A DNA stretch of 14,352 nucleotides from JBBRMQ01 sp038230775 (GCA_038230775.1 JBBRMQ010000093.1:1-14352), one strand, 5' to 3'. Counted from the stretch's first letter, positions 1 to 7,642 are shown. Translations and numbers: made by a program. The notes: generated by a model not told the origin, from the sequence alone.

Positions 1-690
1 AGCATCACGATCAATGGCGAAGGTACCCTTGCTGGTGTCCTCACGAATGCGGGCAGCGCAATCATCATCAATGGCGCGGGGATCCACGTCACCCTGATCG
101 ATCTGAAGATCAACGGCTCGGGCACCGCCCTGTTCGGCGTCCGCATCATCAACGCGGCGGCGGTGAATATCGAAGACTGTCAGATCTATGGCTTCGGACT
201 CGCGGGCAGTTCGCGTGGCGTGAACATCGAATCGAACACGGGCAACGTGAAGGTCCACATCGGCAATACGAAGATCTACAACAACGCGCAGTTCGGCGTC
301 GCGTCCCAGCCAGTCAGCGGCTCGACGGTGCAGCTCGCTCTCAATCATGTCTCGATCTTCGACACGAACGGAAGTGCGGTGGACATCAAGAACGACACGA
401 AGGCTACGATCGCCGAGTCGAACCTGACCAACAATGCCGGCGCCGGCGTCTTCGCTGAGCTCAGCACTGCGGACGTGAACGTCTATAACTCGGTGCTCTC
501 GAACAATGTGTTCGGCGTGACGGTCGGCAACGGCGGCAATCCGGTCGTACGGCTCTCCGGCTCGCAGATCACCGACAACACCACGGACGGCATCCACATC
601 AACTCCGGCAGCGTCTTGACGCACAACAACAACGCCATCGCGAACAACGCGGGCGCCCAGGCGACTTCCGGCAGCTTGAACACGCAGTAG
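1..690 (+). CDS. Right-handed parallel beta-helix repeat protein, C-terminal part (5' end outside window)
   Basis: The frame is open from base 1 to a TAG at 688-690, so the gene begins upstream and at least 229 residues are visible. The GTG at 163 lies inside the coding frame and is not the start. The sequence is built of short beta-strand rungs of about 20-25 residues with recurring Asn-rich turns such as NNAQFGV, NNAGAGV, SNNVFGV and DNTTDGI. This is the usual look of pectate-lyase-like solenoid proteins. The cut N-terminus hides any signal peptide, but such proteins are normally exported. No catalytic residues can be assigned, so an enzymatic role (polysaccharide lyase) or an adhesive role cannot be chosen. 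The next gene starts 48 bp downstream with no hairpin between them, so co-transcription is possible. Confidence 0.8.
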   Translation, partial: SITINGEGTLAGVLTNAGSAIIINGAGIHVTLIDLKINGSGTALFGVRIINAAAVNIEDCQIYGFGLAGSSRGVNIESNTGNVKVHIGNTKIYNNAQFGVASQPVSGSTVQLALNHVSIFDTNGSAVDIKNDTKATIAESNLTNNAGAGVFAELSTADVNVYNSVLSNNVFGVTVGNGGNPVVRLSGSQITDNTTDGIHINSGSVLTHNNNAIANNAGAQATSGSLNTQ

Positions 691-738
691 GCGCCTTCCT
701 GTGCTTCTGCAATTGTCGGTGTAGAGAAGAGGTGTCCC

Positions 739-3700
739 ATGAATCGGATTTCGCACAGGGTTCTGCTCTGTTGTCTGTTCACTGTTCTCGTCGATCATGG
801 AGTCGTGTTCGCGCGCGTCTCCTCCGCCCCGCCTGCCGGCTCTGAGCCGGCAGGCGACTTCGAGGTTCGCAGCGATGGATCGCTCTCCTTGAGCGGCGGC
901 GGAGCGGTGCGCGTCTTCGACACGGCAGAAAGCCTTCGCACGGCGTTCTATCGCGTGAGAAGTGCATCCGCGATCACCGAATGCCTCTCCCAGTTCGGTG
1001 GCGTTCGTCTTCTGGTCGAAGGACATGGCAGGGACCTCGTTCTGCAGGCACCTTTCGTCGTCGATCGCGATGGGCGTCCCGCGGCGGCCACATGGATCGC
1101 GGAACGGCAGCAGGGTGAGGTTGTCCTTCGCCTTCGCCTGACGGATCACGGTCTTCACTATCCGGTGAGCATGGCTGTGGCGTCGGTGTCCGCGGCTGCG
1201 CGTCTGCTTCGCCCCAGCCCGACGGCGGGAGGTGGATCGATCAGCGGCACCGTTCGCAATACCAACGGCAACGGCATCGCCGATGCGTCGGTCCTGGTCC
1301 TCACGGCGGGCGGCGAGCTCATCGGCTTCGACTCGACCGGACCGACGGGCGCGTATTCCGTTTCGGGTCTAATCGCCGGTTCGTATCGAATCGTCGTGTT
1401 CGCGGGGTCGTATATTCCGCAGCTCTACAACGGAATCTCTTGCCCCGACTTCGATTGCGACGTCGCTTCAGGCTCTGCGATCAACGTCATCGACGGCGCG
1501 AACACGCCGAGCATCGACTTGACGATGGCGAGCAATGCGGCGCAGATCGCGGGACACGTCTTCGGACCGGGAGCGACGCCTCTCGGCGGCGTGCCGGTAG
1601 TGGCGTACGACGCGACAGGCGTGGCGCAGGGATTTGCGACCACCGACGCCGTTACCGGCGAGTATCGCATCACGATTCCGTTCGGCGGCACGTTCTACGC
1701 GCGCACGTTCAACACGACCCACGCGGGCCTGCTGGACCAGTTGTACTCCGGCATCCCGTGTACAGGTTGCGACGTGACCACTGGAGCGCCGATCGTCGCC
1801 AGCATCGGAGCGGTGCACGACAACATCGATTTCACGCTGACGGTCGCCGGTGGACGAATCGCCGGCCGGCTGACCGAGCTGGGATCGAGCCTGCCGCTGC
1901 CGTCGCGGCGCGTCTTCATTTACGACGCCGCTGGTCTGGCCGTGTCTTACGGCGACACCGATTTCAACGGCGACTACATCTCGTTCCAGGCGCTGGCACC
2001 CGGCACGTACTACGCGCTTGCTTCCGCGGCCGGTTACGCCACACAGCTTTACGATCATCTGGCGTGCAACGGCTGCGCCGTCACCGGCGGCACCGCGATC
2101 ACGGTGGCCACGGGCGCGACGACGGGGAACATCAATTTCGCGCTCTCGAACCGCATCACGACCGTGAGCGGTCTCGTAGCTTCCGCGGCAGGCACACCGC
2201 TCGTCGGGTCCTTCGTCCATTTCTACGATGGTTCGTCCCACCTCGTCGTCACGGCGGTGACGGATGACAGCGGGCACTACGTCGCGACGCTTCCGCAGGG
2301 TGGTACTTACTATGCGCGAACGCAGAACTGGCAGTTCGCCGGCTATGTTGATCAGGTCTACAGCGCGATCGATTGCAGCGGATGTTCCCTTACCGCGGGC
2401 ACGCCCATTCGCCTCGCCACAGGCGCCAGGCTTCTCAACGTCAACTTCGCGTTGGCGAGTAACGGCGGCTCGATCACTGGTCTCATCAGCAATCAGAGCG
2501 CCGTTCCGCTCGGCGGATTCGTTCAGGTTTACGGATCGACCGGCGAGCTGGCGACATACGGCTTCGCCGGCAGCAATGGACAGTATTCGCTCATCGATGG
2601 TCTGACGGCCGGTAACTTCTTCGTCGTCGGCGGAGCGACCGGATACTCCAGTCAGGTTTATCAGAACCGGAATTGCGGCGGCATCTGCGATCCCACGACG
2701 GGCAATGCCGTCGCGGTCGTGCGGAACGAGGCGACACCAAACATCAATTTTACGCTGATCGGTGCCGCGGCGCGGATAGCGGGACACGTACGGAATTCCG
2801 CCGGTGACCCGCTTGCCGGCGTCGACGTCCAGATTTTTGACCCGACCGGTACGCAGGTTGGCGTCGCTGCCTCCGATTCCTCGGGAGAGTACGAAGTCGT
2901 GCTTGCCGCCCCGGGCACCTATTTCGCGAAGACGAACAACACAGCGTTTCCCCAGTTCCCGAATCAACTGTACAACCACCTTCCGTGTGACGCCTGCGTT
3001 CCGACAACCGGAACGCCGATCGCGGCTTCGGTTGGAGTTCTCGCCAGCGGCATCGATTTCGATCTGACGACTGGAGTCTGCGGGGCGCTCGCGATCTCGC
3101 CCGCGACGCTGCCCGATGCCACGATCAACGTGCCGTATTCGCAATTCGTTAAGGAATCGAACGGCGAGCCCCCCGTAACGTTCACCCTCGTCCTCGGGGC
3201 CCTGCCTACTGGCCTCTCACTGGATCCGGGCGGCGAAATCTCCGGCACTCCCACGACCGCTGGATCGTTCTCCTTCACGATTAAGGTGAAGGACGCGACC
3301 GGTTGTACCGGCACCGCGGCGTACACGGTTCACGTCGGCGCGGCTGCAACGTCGACGGGACTGACCGTCGCACCGAGCAGCGCCACGTTCGGCGATCTCG
3401 TGACGCTGACGGCGACGCTCTCTCCGAACACCGCCGATGGCACCATCACATTCATGGAGGGAGCCGTGATTGTTGCAACGCGGACGCTGGCGGGGGGTGT
3501 TGCCGCCTTCTCGACGACCTTCTTCACTGCGGGAAGCCACACGCTGACCGCGGTCTATTCGGGTTCACCTTCGTTTACGGCTTCGACCTCCACGCCGGTC
3601 ACGCTGAACGTTCAGAAGGCGACGCCGGTGATTTCGTGGTCCACTCCGGCGCCCATCATCTACGCGACGCTATTGTCCGGTACGCAATTGAACGCAACGA

Positions 3701-4701
3701 CCAACGTGCCGGGCACATTCACGTACGCACCTCCGGCCGGCACTCTGCTCGACGTCGGCATCCACACGCTCGTCGCAACGTTCACGCCCATCGATACGGT
3801 GAATCAGAACACCGCGACGGCGAGCGTAACGATCGTCGTGAACAAGGCGGAGCAATCGATCCAGTGGGCTACTCCTGCCGATATCACGTATGGAACTGCA
3901 CTCGGAACATCGCAGCTCAACGCGACAGTCACCGTGCCTGGGCCAGCGCCGGCCGGGGCGCTCCTGTACTCGCCGGCCGCCGGCGCCGTTCTCGATGCCG
4001 GGACGCAAACACTCACCGTCACTGCCACGGCGACGTCGAGCTATAACGCGGCGCACGCATCCGTGTCCTTGAACGTTCAACGGGCCACGCCGGTCTTCAG
4101 CGATTTGTCATCGCCGACGATCGTGATCGGTACCGCTTCGACGACGATTTCCGGACGTCTGTCGGCTGGAAGTCTCATTCCGCCCGGCAATGTCACGGTG
4201 ACGCTGGAGGGAACATCGCAGTCCGCCGCTATTGCTCCCGACGGCACCTTCTCCGCGACGTTTGCAACCGGCTCGATCATGCCGAGCCCCACCGGCTATC
4301 CGATTACCTTCAGTTATCCGGGAAGTGCGAATTTCAACTCCGCGGATGCAGTATCAACGCTGAACGTTACGTACTCGTTTACAGGTGGGCTTTTCTCGAG
4401 CAGCGGCGGCAAGGCGGGATCCACCCTACCGATCCGCCTGCAGGTCCTCGATGCGACGGGCGCGAACCTGTCGTCCAGTTCGCTGCCGGTGGTCGCGTAC
4501 GGAACCCGTCCAGTCGGATCAGCGGTTTGGACTCCGATGCAGACGACGGATGTCGCGTTCAAGTACCAGAACGCGTCAGGTGGCGCGTACGCATACGAGT
4601 TCAAGACGTCGAAGTCGATGACACCAGGTGCCTACGTTCTCGGATTCACGGTCGGATCGGATCCGGCGATCCACACCATCAACTTTACGATCACGAAATG
4701 A
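739..4701 (+). CDS. Exported multi-domain protein: six carboxypeptidase-regulatory-like repeats, Ig-like domains, PxKF-like C-terminus
   Basis: This 1320-residue protein starts at ATG 739, with GAAGAGG at 726-732 as a well-placed ribosome site. Residues 1-25 look like a signal peptide, with possible cleavage after VFA. Residues 40-160 are unassigned. Residues ~167-778 hold six repeats of 100-106 residues that open with (I/V)xG(H/T/R/L) and resemble carboxypeptidase regulatory-like (transthyretin-type) folds. Each ends in a Q(L/V)Y motif (Y230, Y336, Y438, Y541, Y641, Y745) followed by a cysteine pair and (T/S)G-x-x-I/V. Residues ~780-868 match the putative-Ig (He_PIG) pattern LPTGLSLDPGGEISGTPTTA. 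Residues ~875-962 look like a Big_3-type Ig repeat, followed by two MBG-like repeats (~965-1115) and a further Ig-like stretch. The last ~108 residues begin YSFTGGLFSS and resemble PxKF domains. There is no sortase, autotransporter or recognised secretion-sorting tail. It is probably a surface or secreted structural protein; its ligand is unknown. Confidence 0.85.
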   Translation: MNRISHRVLLCCLFTVLVDHGVVFARVSSAPPAGSEPAGDFEVRSDGSLSLSGGGAVRVFDTAESLRTAFYRVRSASAITECLSQFGGVRLLVEGHGRDLVLQAPFVVDRDGRPAAATWIAERQQGEVVLRLRLTDHGLHYPVSMAVASVSAAARLLRPSPTAGGGSISGTVRNTNGNGIADASVLVLTAGGELIGFDSTGPTGAYSVSGLIAGSYRIVVFAGSYIPQLYNGISCPDFDCDVASGSAINVIDGANTPSIDLTMASNAAQIAGHVFGPGATPLGGVPVVAYDATGVAQGFATTDAVTGEYRITIPFGGTFYARTFNTTHAGLLDQLYSGIPCTGCDVTTGAPIVASIGAVHDNIDFTLTVAGGRIAGRLTELGSSLPLPSRRVFIYDAAGLAVSYGDTDFNGDYISFQALAPGTYYALASAAGYATQLYDHLACNGCAVTGGTAITVATGATTGNINFALSNRITTVSGLVASAAGTPLVGSFVHFYDGSSHLVVTAVTDDSGHYVATLPQGGTYYARTQNWQFAGYVDQVYSAIDCSGCSLTAGTPIRLATGARLLNVNFALASNGGSITGLISNQSAVPLGGFVQVYGSTGELATYGFAGSNGQYSLIDGLTAGNFFVVGGATGYSSQVYQNRNCGGICDPTTGNAVAVVRNEATPNINFTLIGAAARIAGHVRNSAGDPLAGVDVQIFDPTGTQVGVAASDSSGEYEVVLAAPGTYFAKTNNTAFPQFPNQLYNHLPCDACVPTTGTPIAASVGVLASGIDFDLTTGVCGALAISPATLPDATINVPYSQFVKESNGEPPVTFTLVLGALPTGLSLDPGGEISGTPTTAGSFSFTIKVKDATGCTGTAAYTVHVGAAATSTGLTVAPSSATFGDLVTLTATLSPNTADGTITFMEGAVIVATRTLAGGVAAFSTTFFTAGSHTLTAVYSGSPSFTASTSTPVTLNVQKATPVISWSTPAPIIYATLLSGTQLNATTNVPGTFTYAPPAGTLLDVGIHTLVATFTPIDTVNQNTATASVTIVVNKAEQSIQWATPADITYGTALGTSQLNATVTVPGPAPAGALLYSPAAGAVLDAGTQTLTVTATATSSYNAAHASVSLNVQRATPVFSDLSSPTIVIGTASTTISGRLSAGSLIPPGNVTVTLEGTSQSAAIAPDGTFSATFATGSIMPSPTGYPITFSYPGSANFNSADAVSTLNVTYSFTGGLFSSSGGKAGSTLPIRLQVLDATGANLSSSSLPVVAYGTRPVGSAVWTPMQTTDVAFKYQNASGGAYAYEFKTSKSMTPGAYVLGFTVGSDPAIHTINFTITK
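830..856. repeat. Perfect hairpin-forming palindrome inside the 5' coding region
   Basis: The arms GCCTGCCGGC (831-840) and GCCGGCAGGC (846-855) are exact reverse complements. Pairs 830/856 and 841/845 extend the stem to 12 bp around a CTG loop. It lies just after the signal-peptide codons of the large exported protein and encodes roughly APPAGSEPAG. It may be a chance result of Pro/Ala/Gly codons, a coding-region REP-like insertion, or a structure affecting early translation. The sequence shows the palindrome; the function is unknown. Confidence 0.6.
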
Positions 4702-4728
4702 TCCCTTGCTTCAACCTCTTCTGACCTG

Positions 4729-4760
4729 CAATGGCCGCGCGGATGCGCGGCCATTGTTTT
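4729..4760 (+). terminator. Intrinsic-type terminator after the large exported protein gene
   Basis: A perfect 12-bp stem CAATGGCCGCGC / GCGCGGCCATTG with a GGAT loop starts 28 bp after the stop codon and is followed by TTTT. The stem is very stable and the U-tract is short, which is common in high-GC genomes. It should end transcription from the 739-4701 gene. Confidence 0.75.
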
Positions 4761-4840
4761 GGCGGTGATCGCGGCCAAACGCCTGCTGTATCACTGACTT
4801 GGAGACGTGATGCTCTGGAGTGGGTTGCCCTCAAGAATCC

Positions 4841-4857
4841 CTTGACGTTCAGTCAAG
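4841..4857. promoter_or_regulatory. Small inverted repeat upstream of the GlsB-like gene, possible operator
   Basis: CTTGAC-N5-GTCAAG is a perfect 6-bp inverted repeat, 124 bp before the ATG at 4982. It includes TTGACG (4842-4847), a good -35 match, but no convincing -10 follows at 16-18 bp. The rest of the 220-bp gap between the terminator and the small gene has no other structure I can support; its frame at 4731-4964 does not look like a protein. Confidence 0.2.
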
Positions 4858-4981
4858 ATCCTGAACCAAGGCAGTGTCCCGACTTTCCACTCACCACTTG
4901 GACGCGGAGCTCCGCGCGACCAGGAAGCGGCGGCACACCGCGCCCTTACTTCAGTCGGATTTGAAAAGAGAGAGAGACAAA

Positions 4982-5257
4982 ATGTCGTATCTGTTGGTCG
5001 TCGTGATTGCCGCCATCGCTGGCTACCTCGCCGGATAGCACATCAAGGGAAGCGAGCACGGACCGGGCCTCGACGCTGGTGCCGGAGCCGCTGGTGGCGT
5101 CATCCTCGTCGCGCTGAGCCGCGCCATGGGTCCGCTCTTGAGGGCGGGCTACATGATGAGCACGATCGTCGCGATCATCGGATCGGTCGTGACCGTGTAC
5201 GCCACGCGTCAGTTCATGAAGCCGAAGCCGGTAGCGGTCATCTACCGCAAACGTTAG
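4982..5257 (+). pseudogene. GlsB/YeaQ/YmgE-like (transglycosylase-associated) small membrane protein, interrupted by in-frame amber
   Basis: The ATG at 4982 follows a purine-rich AGAGAGAGAGA tract. Translation gives MSYLLVVVIAAIAGYLAG, then TAG at 5036-5038. The same frame stays open for 72 more codons to a TAG at 5255. The downstream part still looks like protein: HIKGSEHG, a GAGAAGG glycine-rich segment, a hydrophobic stretch around STIVAIIGSVVTVYATRQF, and a basic tail ending YRKR. Whole, it would be a ~91-residue membrane protein with two or three hydrophobic segments and the Gly pattern of the GlsB/YeaQ/YmgE family (PF04226). One transition from CAG (Gln) to TAG would explain the break. 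It could be a recent pseudogene, a sequencing error, or a readthrough/suppression site. No good restart codon lies soon after the stop. Confidence 0.65.
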
Positions 5258-5263
5258 CGCAAC

Positions 5264-5386
5264 TGCGAGAAACCCCTCACCCGGCCTTCGGCCACCCTCT
5301 CCCCGCAAGCGGGGCGAGAGGGCACCCACCCTATGTTGCCTTCTCCCCGCGTGCGGGGAGAAGGTGCCCGAAGGGCGGATGAGGGG
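5264..5386. repeat. Dispersed intergenic inverted-repeat element (REP/MITE-like), copy 1
   Basis: The element begins with TGCGAGAAACCCCTCACC (5264-5281), the same 18 bases that end the window at 14335-14352. The outer arms 5273-5295 and 5364-5386 are imperfect inverted repeats, both with CCCCTCA and CCTTCGG. Inside are a hairpin at 5295-5322 (CCCTCTCCCCG, CAAG loop, bulged return arm) and a perfect 12-bp hairpin at 5339-5364 (CCTTCTCCCCGC-GT-GCGGGGAGAAGG). It fills the gap between the GlsB-like gene and the 3' end of the DUF3037 gene. It has no coding capacity and resembles non-autonomous intergenic repeats that are abundant in many high-GC bacterial genomes. It may also act as a bidirectional terminator. 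Confidence 0.8.
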
Positions 5387-5410
5387 CGCCTCCACTTGTG
5401 GAGAGCTTCC

Positions 5411-5812
5411 TTAGGCCGTTGCCGGTGGCAGGCGCACGAGCTTCTCGAACAATCCGTCGAGCGCCGTCTCAGGATTCTCGTGCACGCCGGAGTGGACGTC
5501 GGAGGTCTGGAGGACGGTGCTGCGCGGGGCGACGAGCCAGTGAAAGCGCGCGCGCTGCGGCAGCGTGCCGATCGATCCGGCCTCGCCTCCGCCGGCGCAG
5601 ATTTTCGGAATCGCATCGAGGTAACTCTCGACGACGGACACGTCGATCGACGGCGCGAGCATCTGCAGCCGCTCCCGATCGAGCTCGATCCGGCAGTCGA
5701 GGTAGCCGCGCGTGGAGCAGAAGAGGATCACGCCCGCGTTGAGAAACTCGCCACGATCTACGCGAGGAACGATCCTCACGACGGCGTAATCAAACACGAA
5801 GCGTTCGGGCAC
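5411..5812 (-). CDS. DUF3037 family protein, partner of HipA-like kinase
   Basis: This encodes 133 residues from a GTG start at 5812. GGAGG at 5822-5826, inside the end of the upstream gene, supports that start. The N-terminus has the family pattern: FDYAVVRIVPRVDRGEFLNA followed by GVILFCSTRGYL. This is known of DUF3037 proteins, whose biochemical role is not established. There is no signal peptide or membrane segment, so it is cytoplasmic. Its first 23 nt overlap the end of the HipA-like kinase gene, which implies translational coupling and joint function. The pairing of DUF3037 with HipA_2 kinases recurs in bacteria, so the protein could be a partner or regulator of the kinase; that role is inferred. 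The gene ends with TAA beside the dispersed repeat at 5264-5386. Confidence 0.85.
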   Translation of the reverse strand: MPERFVFDYAVVRIVPRVDRGEFLNAGVILFCSTRGYLDCRIELDRERLQMLAPSIDVSVVESYLDAIPKICAGGGEAGSIGTLPQRARFHWLVAPRSTVLQTSDVHSGVHENPETALDGLFEKLVRLPPATA

Positions 5813-6578
5813 GAACGGCGTCCTCCATCCAATCGCGCGGCGACTCCAGCCGCCGCGTCAAGTAATCACGATACGCGGTGCGATGCTCCGCGAGCGTCCC
5901 CAATCGTGGCTCGTCGCCGAGCCATGAGTCCGGAATCAGTTCGACAACTCCGGCGATCACCTCCGGCCTGAGGCGCGCGGCCAGCTCTCCATCGATCTCG
6001 CGGATCTCGGACGCCCATGGCAGCAGGACGTGCTCGGCGATCTGCGCGAACGGATTGCGGCTGCGCTCGAGGTAGCCGTCCCAGTTGTGATGAAAGATCA
6101 GCGTCGCGCCGTGATCGATCATCCAGAGATTGCGATGCCACACGAGCAGGTTCGTGTTCTTCGCCGTTCGATCCACGTTCCCCACCAGCGCGTCGAACCA
6201 GACGATCGACGACGCGAGGCGCGACTTGTTTGCGATTGGAAGATCGACGATCGGATCGAACGTGATCGATCCCGGCAGATAGTCGAGACCGACGTTCAGG
6301 CCCTCACTCTTCTGCAGCAGCTCCTGGATCTCCGCGTCGCGCTCGGTCTTAGCCATCCGCGCGTCGAGCTCGACGAATACGAGCTCGGGAACCGGAAGGC
6401 CGAGTGCGCGGGCGATCTCGCCGGAGACGAGCTCGGCGATCAGCGCGCGCACGCCCTGCCCCGCGCCGCGGAACTTCAGCACGTAGGTTCCGTCGTCGTC
6501 GCCCTCGACGATCGCCGGAAGCGAGCCACCCTCGCGAAGCGGCATCACGTATTCCGTCGCAGTGATCGTGCGAATCAT
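5790..6578 (-). CDS. HipA-family (HipA_2) kinase-like protein
   Basis: I chose the ATG at 6578 (262 residues) because MIRTITATEYVMPLREGGSL is the expected N-terminus. The open frame continues upstream only as antisense of the TPR lipoprotein gene. Kinase-like features are K35 in TYVLKF (candidate ATP lysine), E49 or E54 in the following helix, D136 in NVDRTAKNTNLL (catalytic-loop equivalent of the HipA NxDRHxxN motif, with Thr in place of His), and D155 in WMIDHG (metal-binding Asp). All the key acidic residues are present, so it is probably active. HipA kinases phosphorylate proteins such as glutamyl-tRNA synthetase; the substrate of the HipA_2 branch is not known to me. No HipB-like antitoxin gene is adjacent. 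The gene is coupled to the DUF3037 gene and divergent from the TPR lipoprotein gene. Confidence 0.85.
   Translation of the reverse strand: MIRTITATEYVMPLREGGSLPAIVEGDDDGTYVLKFRGAGQGVRALIAELVSGEIARALGLPVPELVFVELDARMAKTERDAEIQELLQKSEGLNVGLDYLPGSITFDPIVDLPIANKSRLASSIVWFDALVGNVDRTAKNTNLLVWHRNLWMIDHGATLIFHHNWDGYLERSRNPFAQIAEHVLLPWASEIREIDGELAARLRPEVIAGVVELIPDSWLGDEPRLGTLAEHRTAYRDYLTRRLESPRDWMEDAVRARTLRV
5822..5826 (-). promoter_or_regulatory. Ribosome binding site GGAGG for the DUF3037 gene
   Basis: On the minus strand GGAGG lies 9 nt before the GTG at 5812 and inside the last codons of the HipA-like gene. It decides the unusual GTG start and supports coupled translation of the two overlapping genes. 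Confidence 0.65.
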
Positions 6579-6590
6579 CGTTAGGCCGCA

Positions 6591-6607
6591 ATCATATCGG
6601 CGATATG
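6591..6607. promoter_or_regulatory. Palindrome in the 39-bp divergent intergenic region
   Basis: CATATCG-G-CGATATG (6593-6607) is a perfect 7-bp inverted repeat around one base. It is centred between the HipA-like kinase start (6578, minus) and the TPR lipoprotein start (6618, plus). The overlapping TATGAT on the minus strand (6591-6596) is a fair -10 for the kinase gene, although no good -35 is visible. TATGCT on the plus strand could serve the lipoprotein gene. It is a plausible shared operator or promoter core; no binding protein is identified. Confidence 0.4.
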
Positions 6608-6617
6608 CTGGCGGCTC

Positions 6618-7529
6618 ATGATCAGAAAGATGCTTCCCGCGGTTGCTTTGGCGCTGGCCTCGTGCGTCTCCGCGCCGCAGCCGGCGCCGGTGCGCAACGT
6701 ACAGATCGCGCCTCTGGTGATGACGTCCGAGGTGCAGAAGCAGCGCGAGGAAGAGCTGGCGCAGGCGCAGCGTGAGTACGATGCGAATCCGGACAGCGCG
6801 GACGCCATCATCTGGCTCGGCCGCCGCACCGCGTACCTCGGTCACTATCGCGAGGCCGTCGACATCTTCACGCAGGGCATCAAGAAGCATCCCGAGGATG
6901 CGAGGCTGTATCGCTATCGCGGCCATCGACTGATCACGCTTCGTCGCTTCCACGATGCGGTGAACGATCTGGAGTACGCCGCGCGGCTCGTGCGCGGCAA
7001 GCCGGACGAGGTCGAGCCGGACGGGCAGCCGAACGCGCGGAACACTCCTGTCGGCTCGCTGCACACGAACATCGACTACCACCTCGGGCTCGCGTACTAC
7101 CTGCTGGGCGATTACCAGCACGCGCTCGTTGCCTACCGGCGATGCCTGGCGCTGTCGAACAATCCCGACCGGCTCGTCTCGACGACCTACTGGCTGTATC
7201 TCACGCTGCGGAAAATGGGACGAGTGAACGAAGCCGAGAAAGTGCTGGAGCCGATCGGCACCACGATGGACATCATCGAGAACGTCGCGTACCACAAGCT
7301 GCTGTTGATGTTTTCCGGCGACATCGCGCCGGAGGAGCTGTTGTCACAGGATGCGAAGACGACGGACGGCGCGACGATTCTCTACGGCATCGGCGCCTGG
7401 TACTACGTGAAAGGGCAGCCGGAGAAAGCGTACCCGCTGTGGCAGCGAGTGATCGATGGAGCGCAGTGGTCGAGCTTCGGATTCATCGCGGCCGAAGCCG
7501 AGATCGCCGCCGCTCGTGCCGAAGTGTGA
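6618..7529 (+). CDS. TPR-repeat lipoprotein
   Basis: This 303-residue protein starts at ATG 6618 with a weak ribosome site. The N-terminus MIRKMLPAVALALASC is a lipoprotein signal with lipobox LASC, so C16 would be lipidated and the protein membrane-anchored, facing the periplasm or surface. A Pro/Gln-rich linker and a charged helix (to ~55) lead into tetratricopeptide helices: ~62-90 (ending REAVDIFTQGIKKHP), ~95-123, ~152-183 (GLAYYLLGDYQHALVAYRR) and ~190-214. A further helical pair, ~254-278, includes GQPEKAYPLWQRVI. TPR proteins are scaffolds for protein complexes; the partner is unknown. No enzyme domain is visible. The gene is divergent from the HipA-like kinase and ends 113 bp before the 3' end of the OmpA-like gene. 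That gap holds no gene, only a short inverted repeat at 7638-7658. Confidence 0.8.
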   Translation: MIRKMLPAVALALASCVSAPQPAPVRNVQIAPLVMTSEVQKQREEELAQAQREYDANPDSADAIIWLGRRTAYLGHYREAVDIFTQGIKKHPEDARLYRYRGHRLITLRRFHDAVNDLEYAARLVRGKPDEVEPDGQPNARNTPVGSLHTNIDYHLGLAYYLLGDYQHALVAYRRCLALSNNPDRLVSTTYWLYLTLRKMGRVNEAEKVLEPIGTTMDIIENVAYHKLLLMFSGDIAPEELLSQDAKTTDGATILYGIGAWYYVKGQPEKAYPLWQRVIDGAQWSSFGFIAAEAEIAAARAEV

Positions 7530-7642
7530 TGCTTCGGCTTGCCCTTCTCGGGCCGAACCGAAGAACCCTCGACACGGTGCAGGCGCCCGTCGGATTCAAG
7601 GCTGCGCGCATGAGGGCACCGCTGCCGATTCCCGCGACGTGA

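Noticed and set aside
1468..3144. Long open frame of 558 codons on the minus strand within the large exported protein gene
   Set aside because: It is antisense to a well-supported domain protein, has an Arg-rich composition typical of shadow frames in high-GC DNA, and shows no family motif.
4731..4964. Open frame of 77 codons between the terminator and the GlsB-like gene
   Set aside because: It begins inside the terminator hairpin, has no ribosome site and no protein-like pattern.
5264..5400. Possible CRISPR or tandem array because of repeated CTCCCCGC words
   Set aside because: The words form nested inverted hairpins, not evenly spaced direct repeats with unique spacers.
6579..7295. Upstream extension of the HipA-like kinase frame to 7295
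   Set aside because: It is antisense to the TPR lipoprotein gene, Arg/Val-rich without recognisable motifs, and the family N-terminus begins at 6578.
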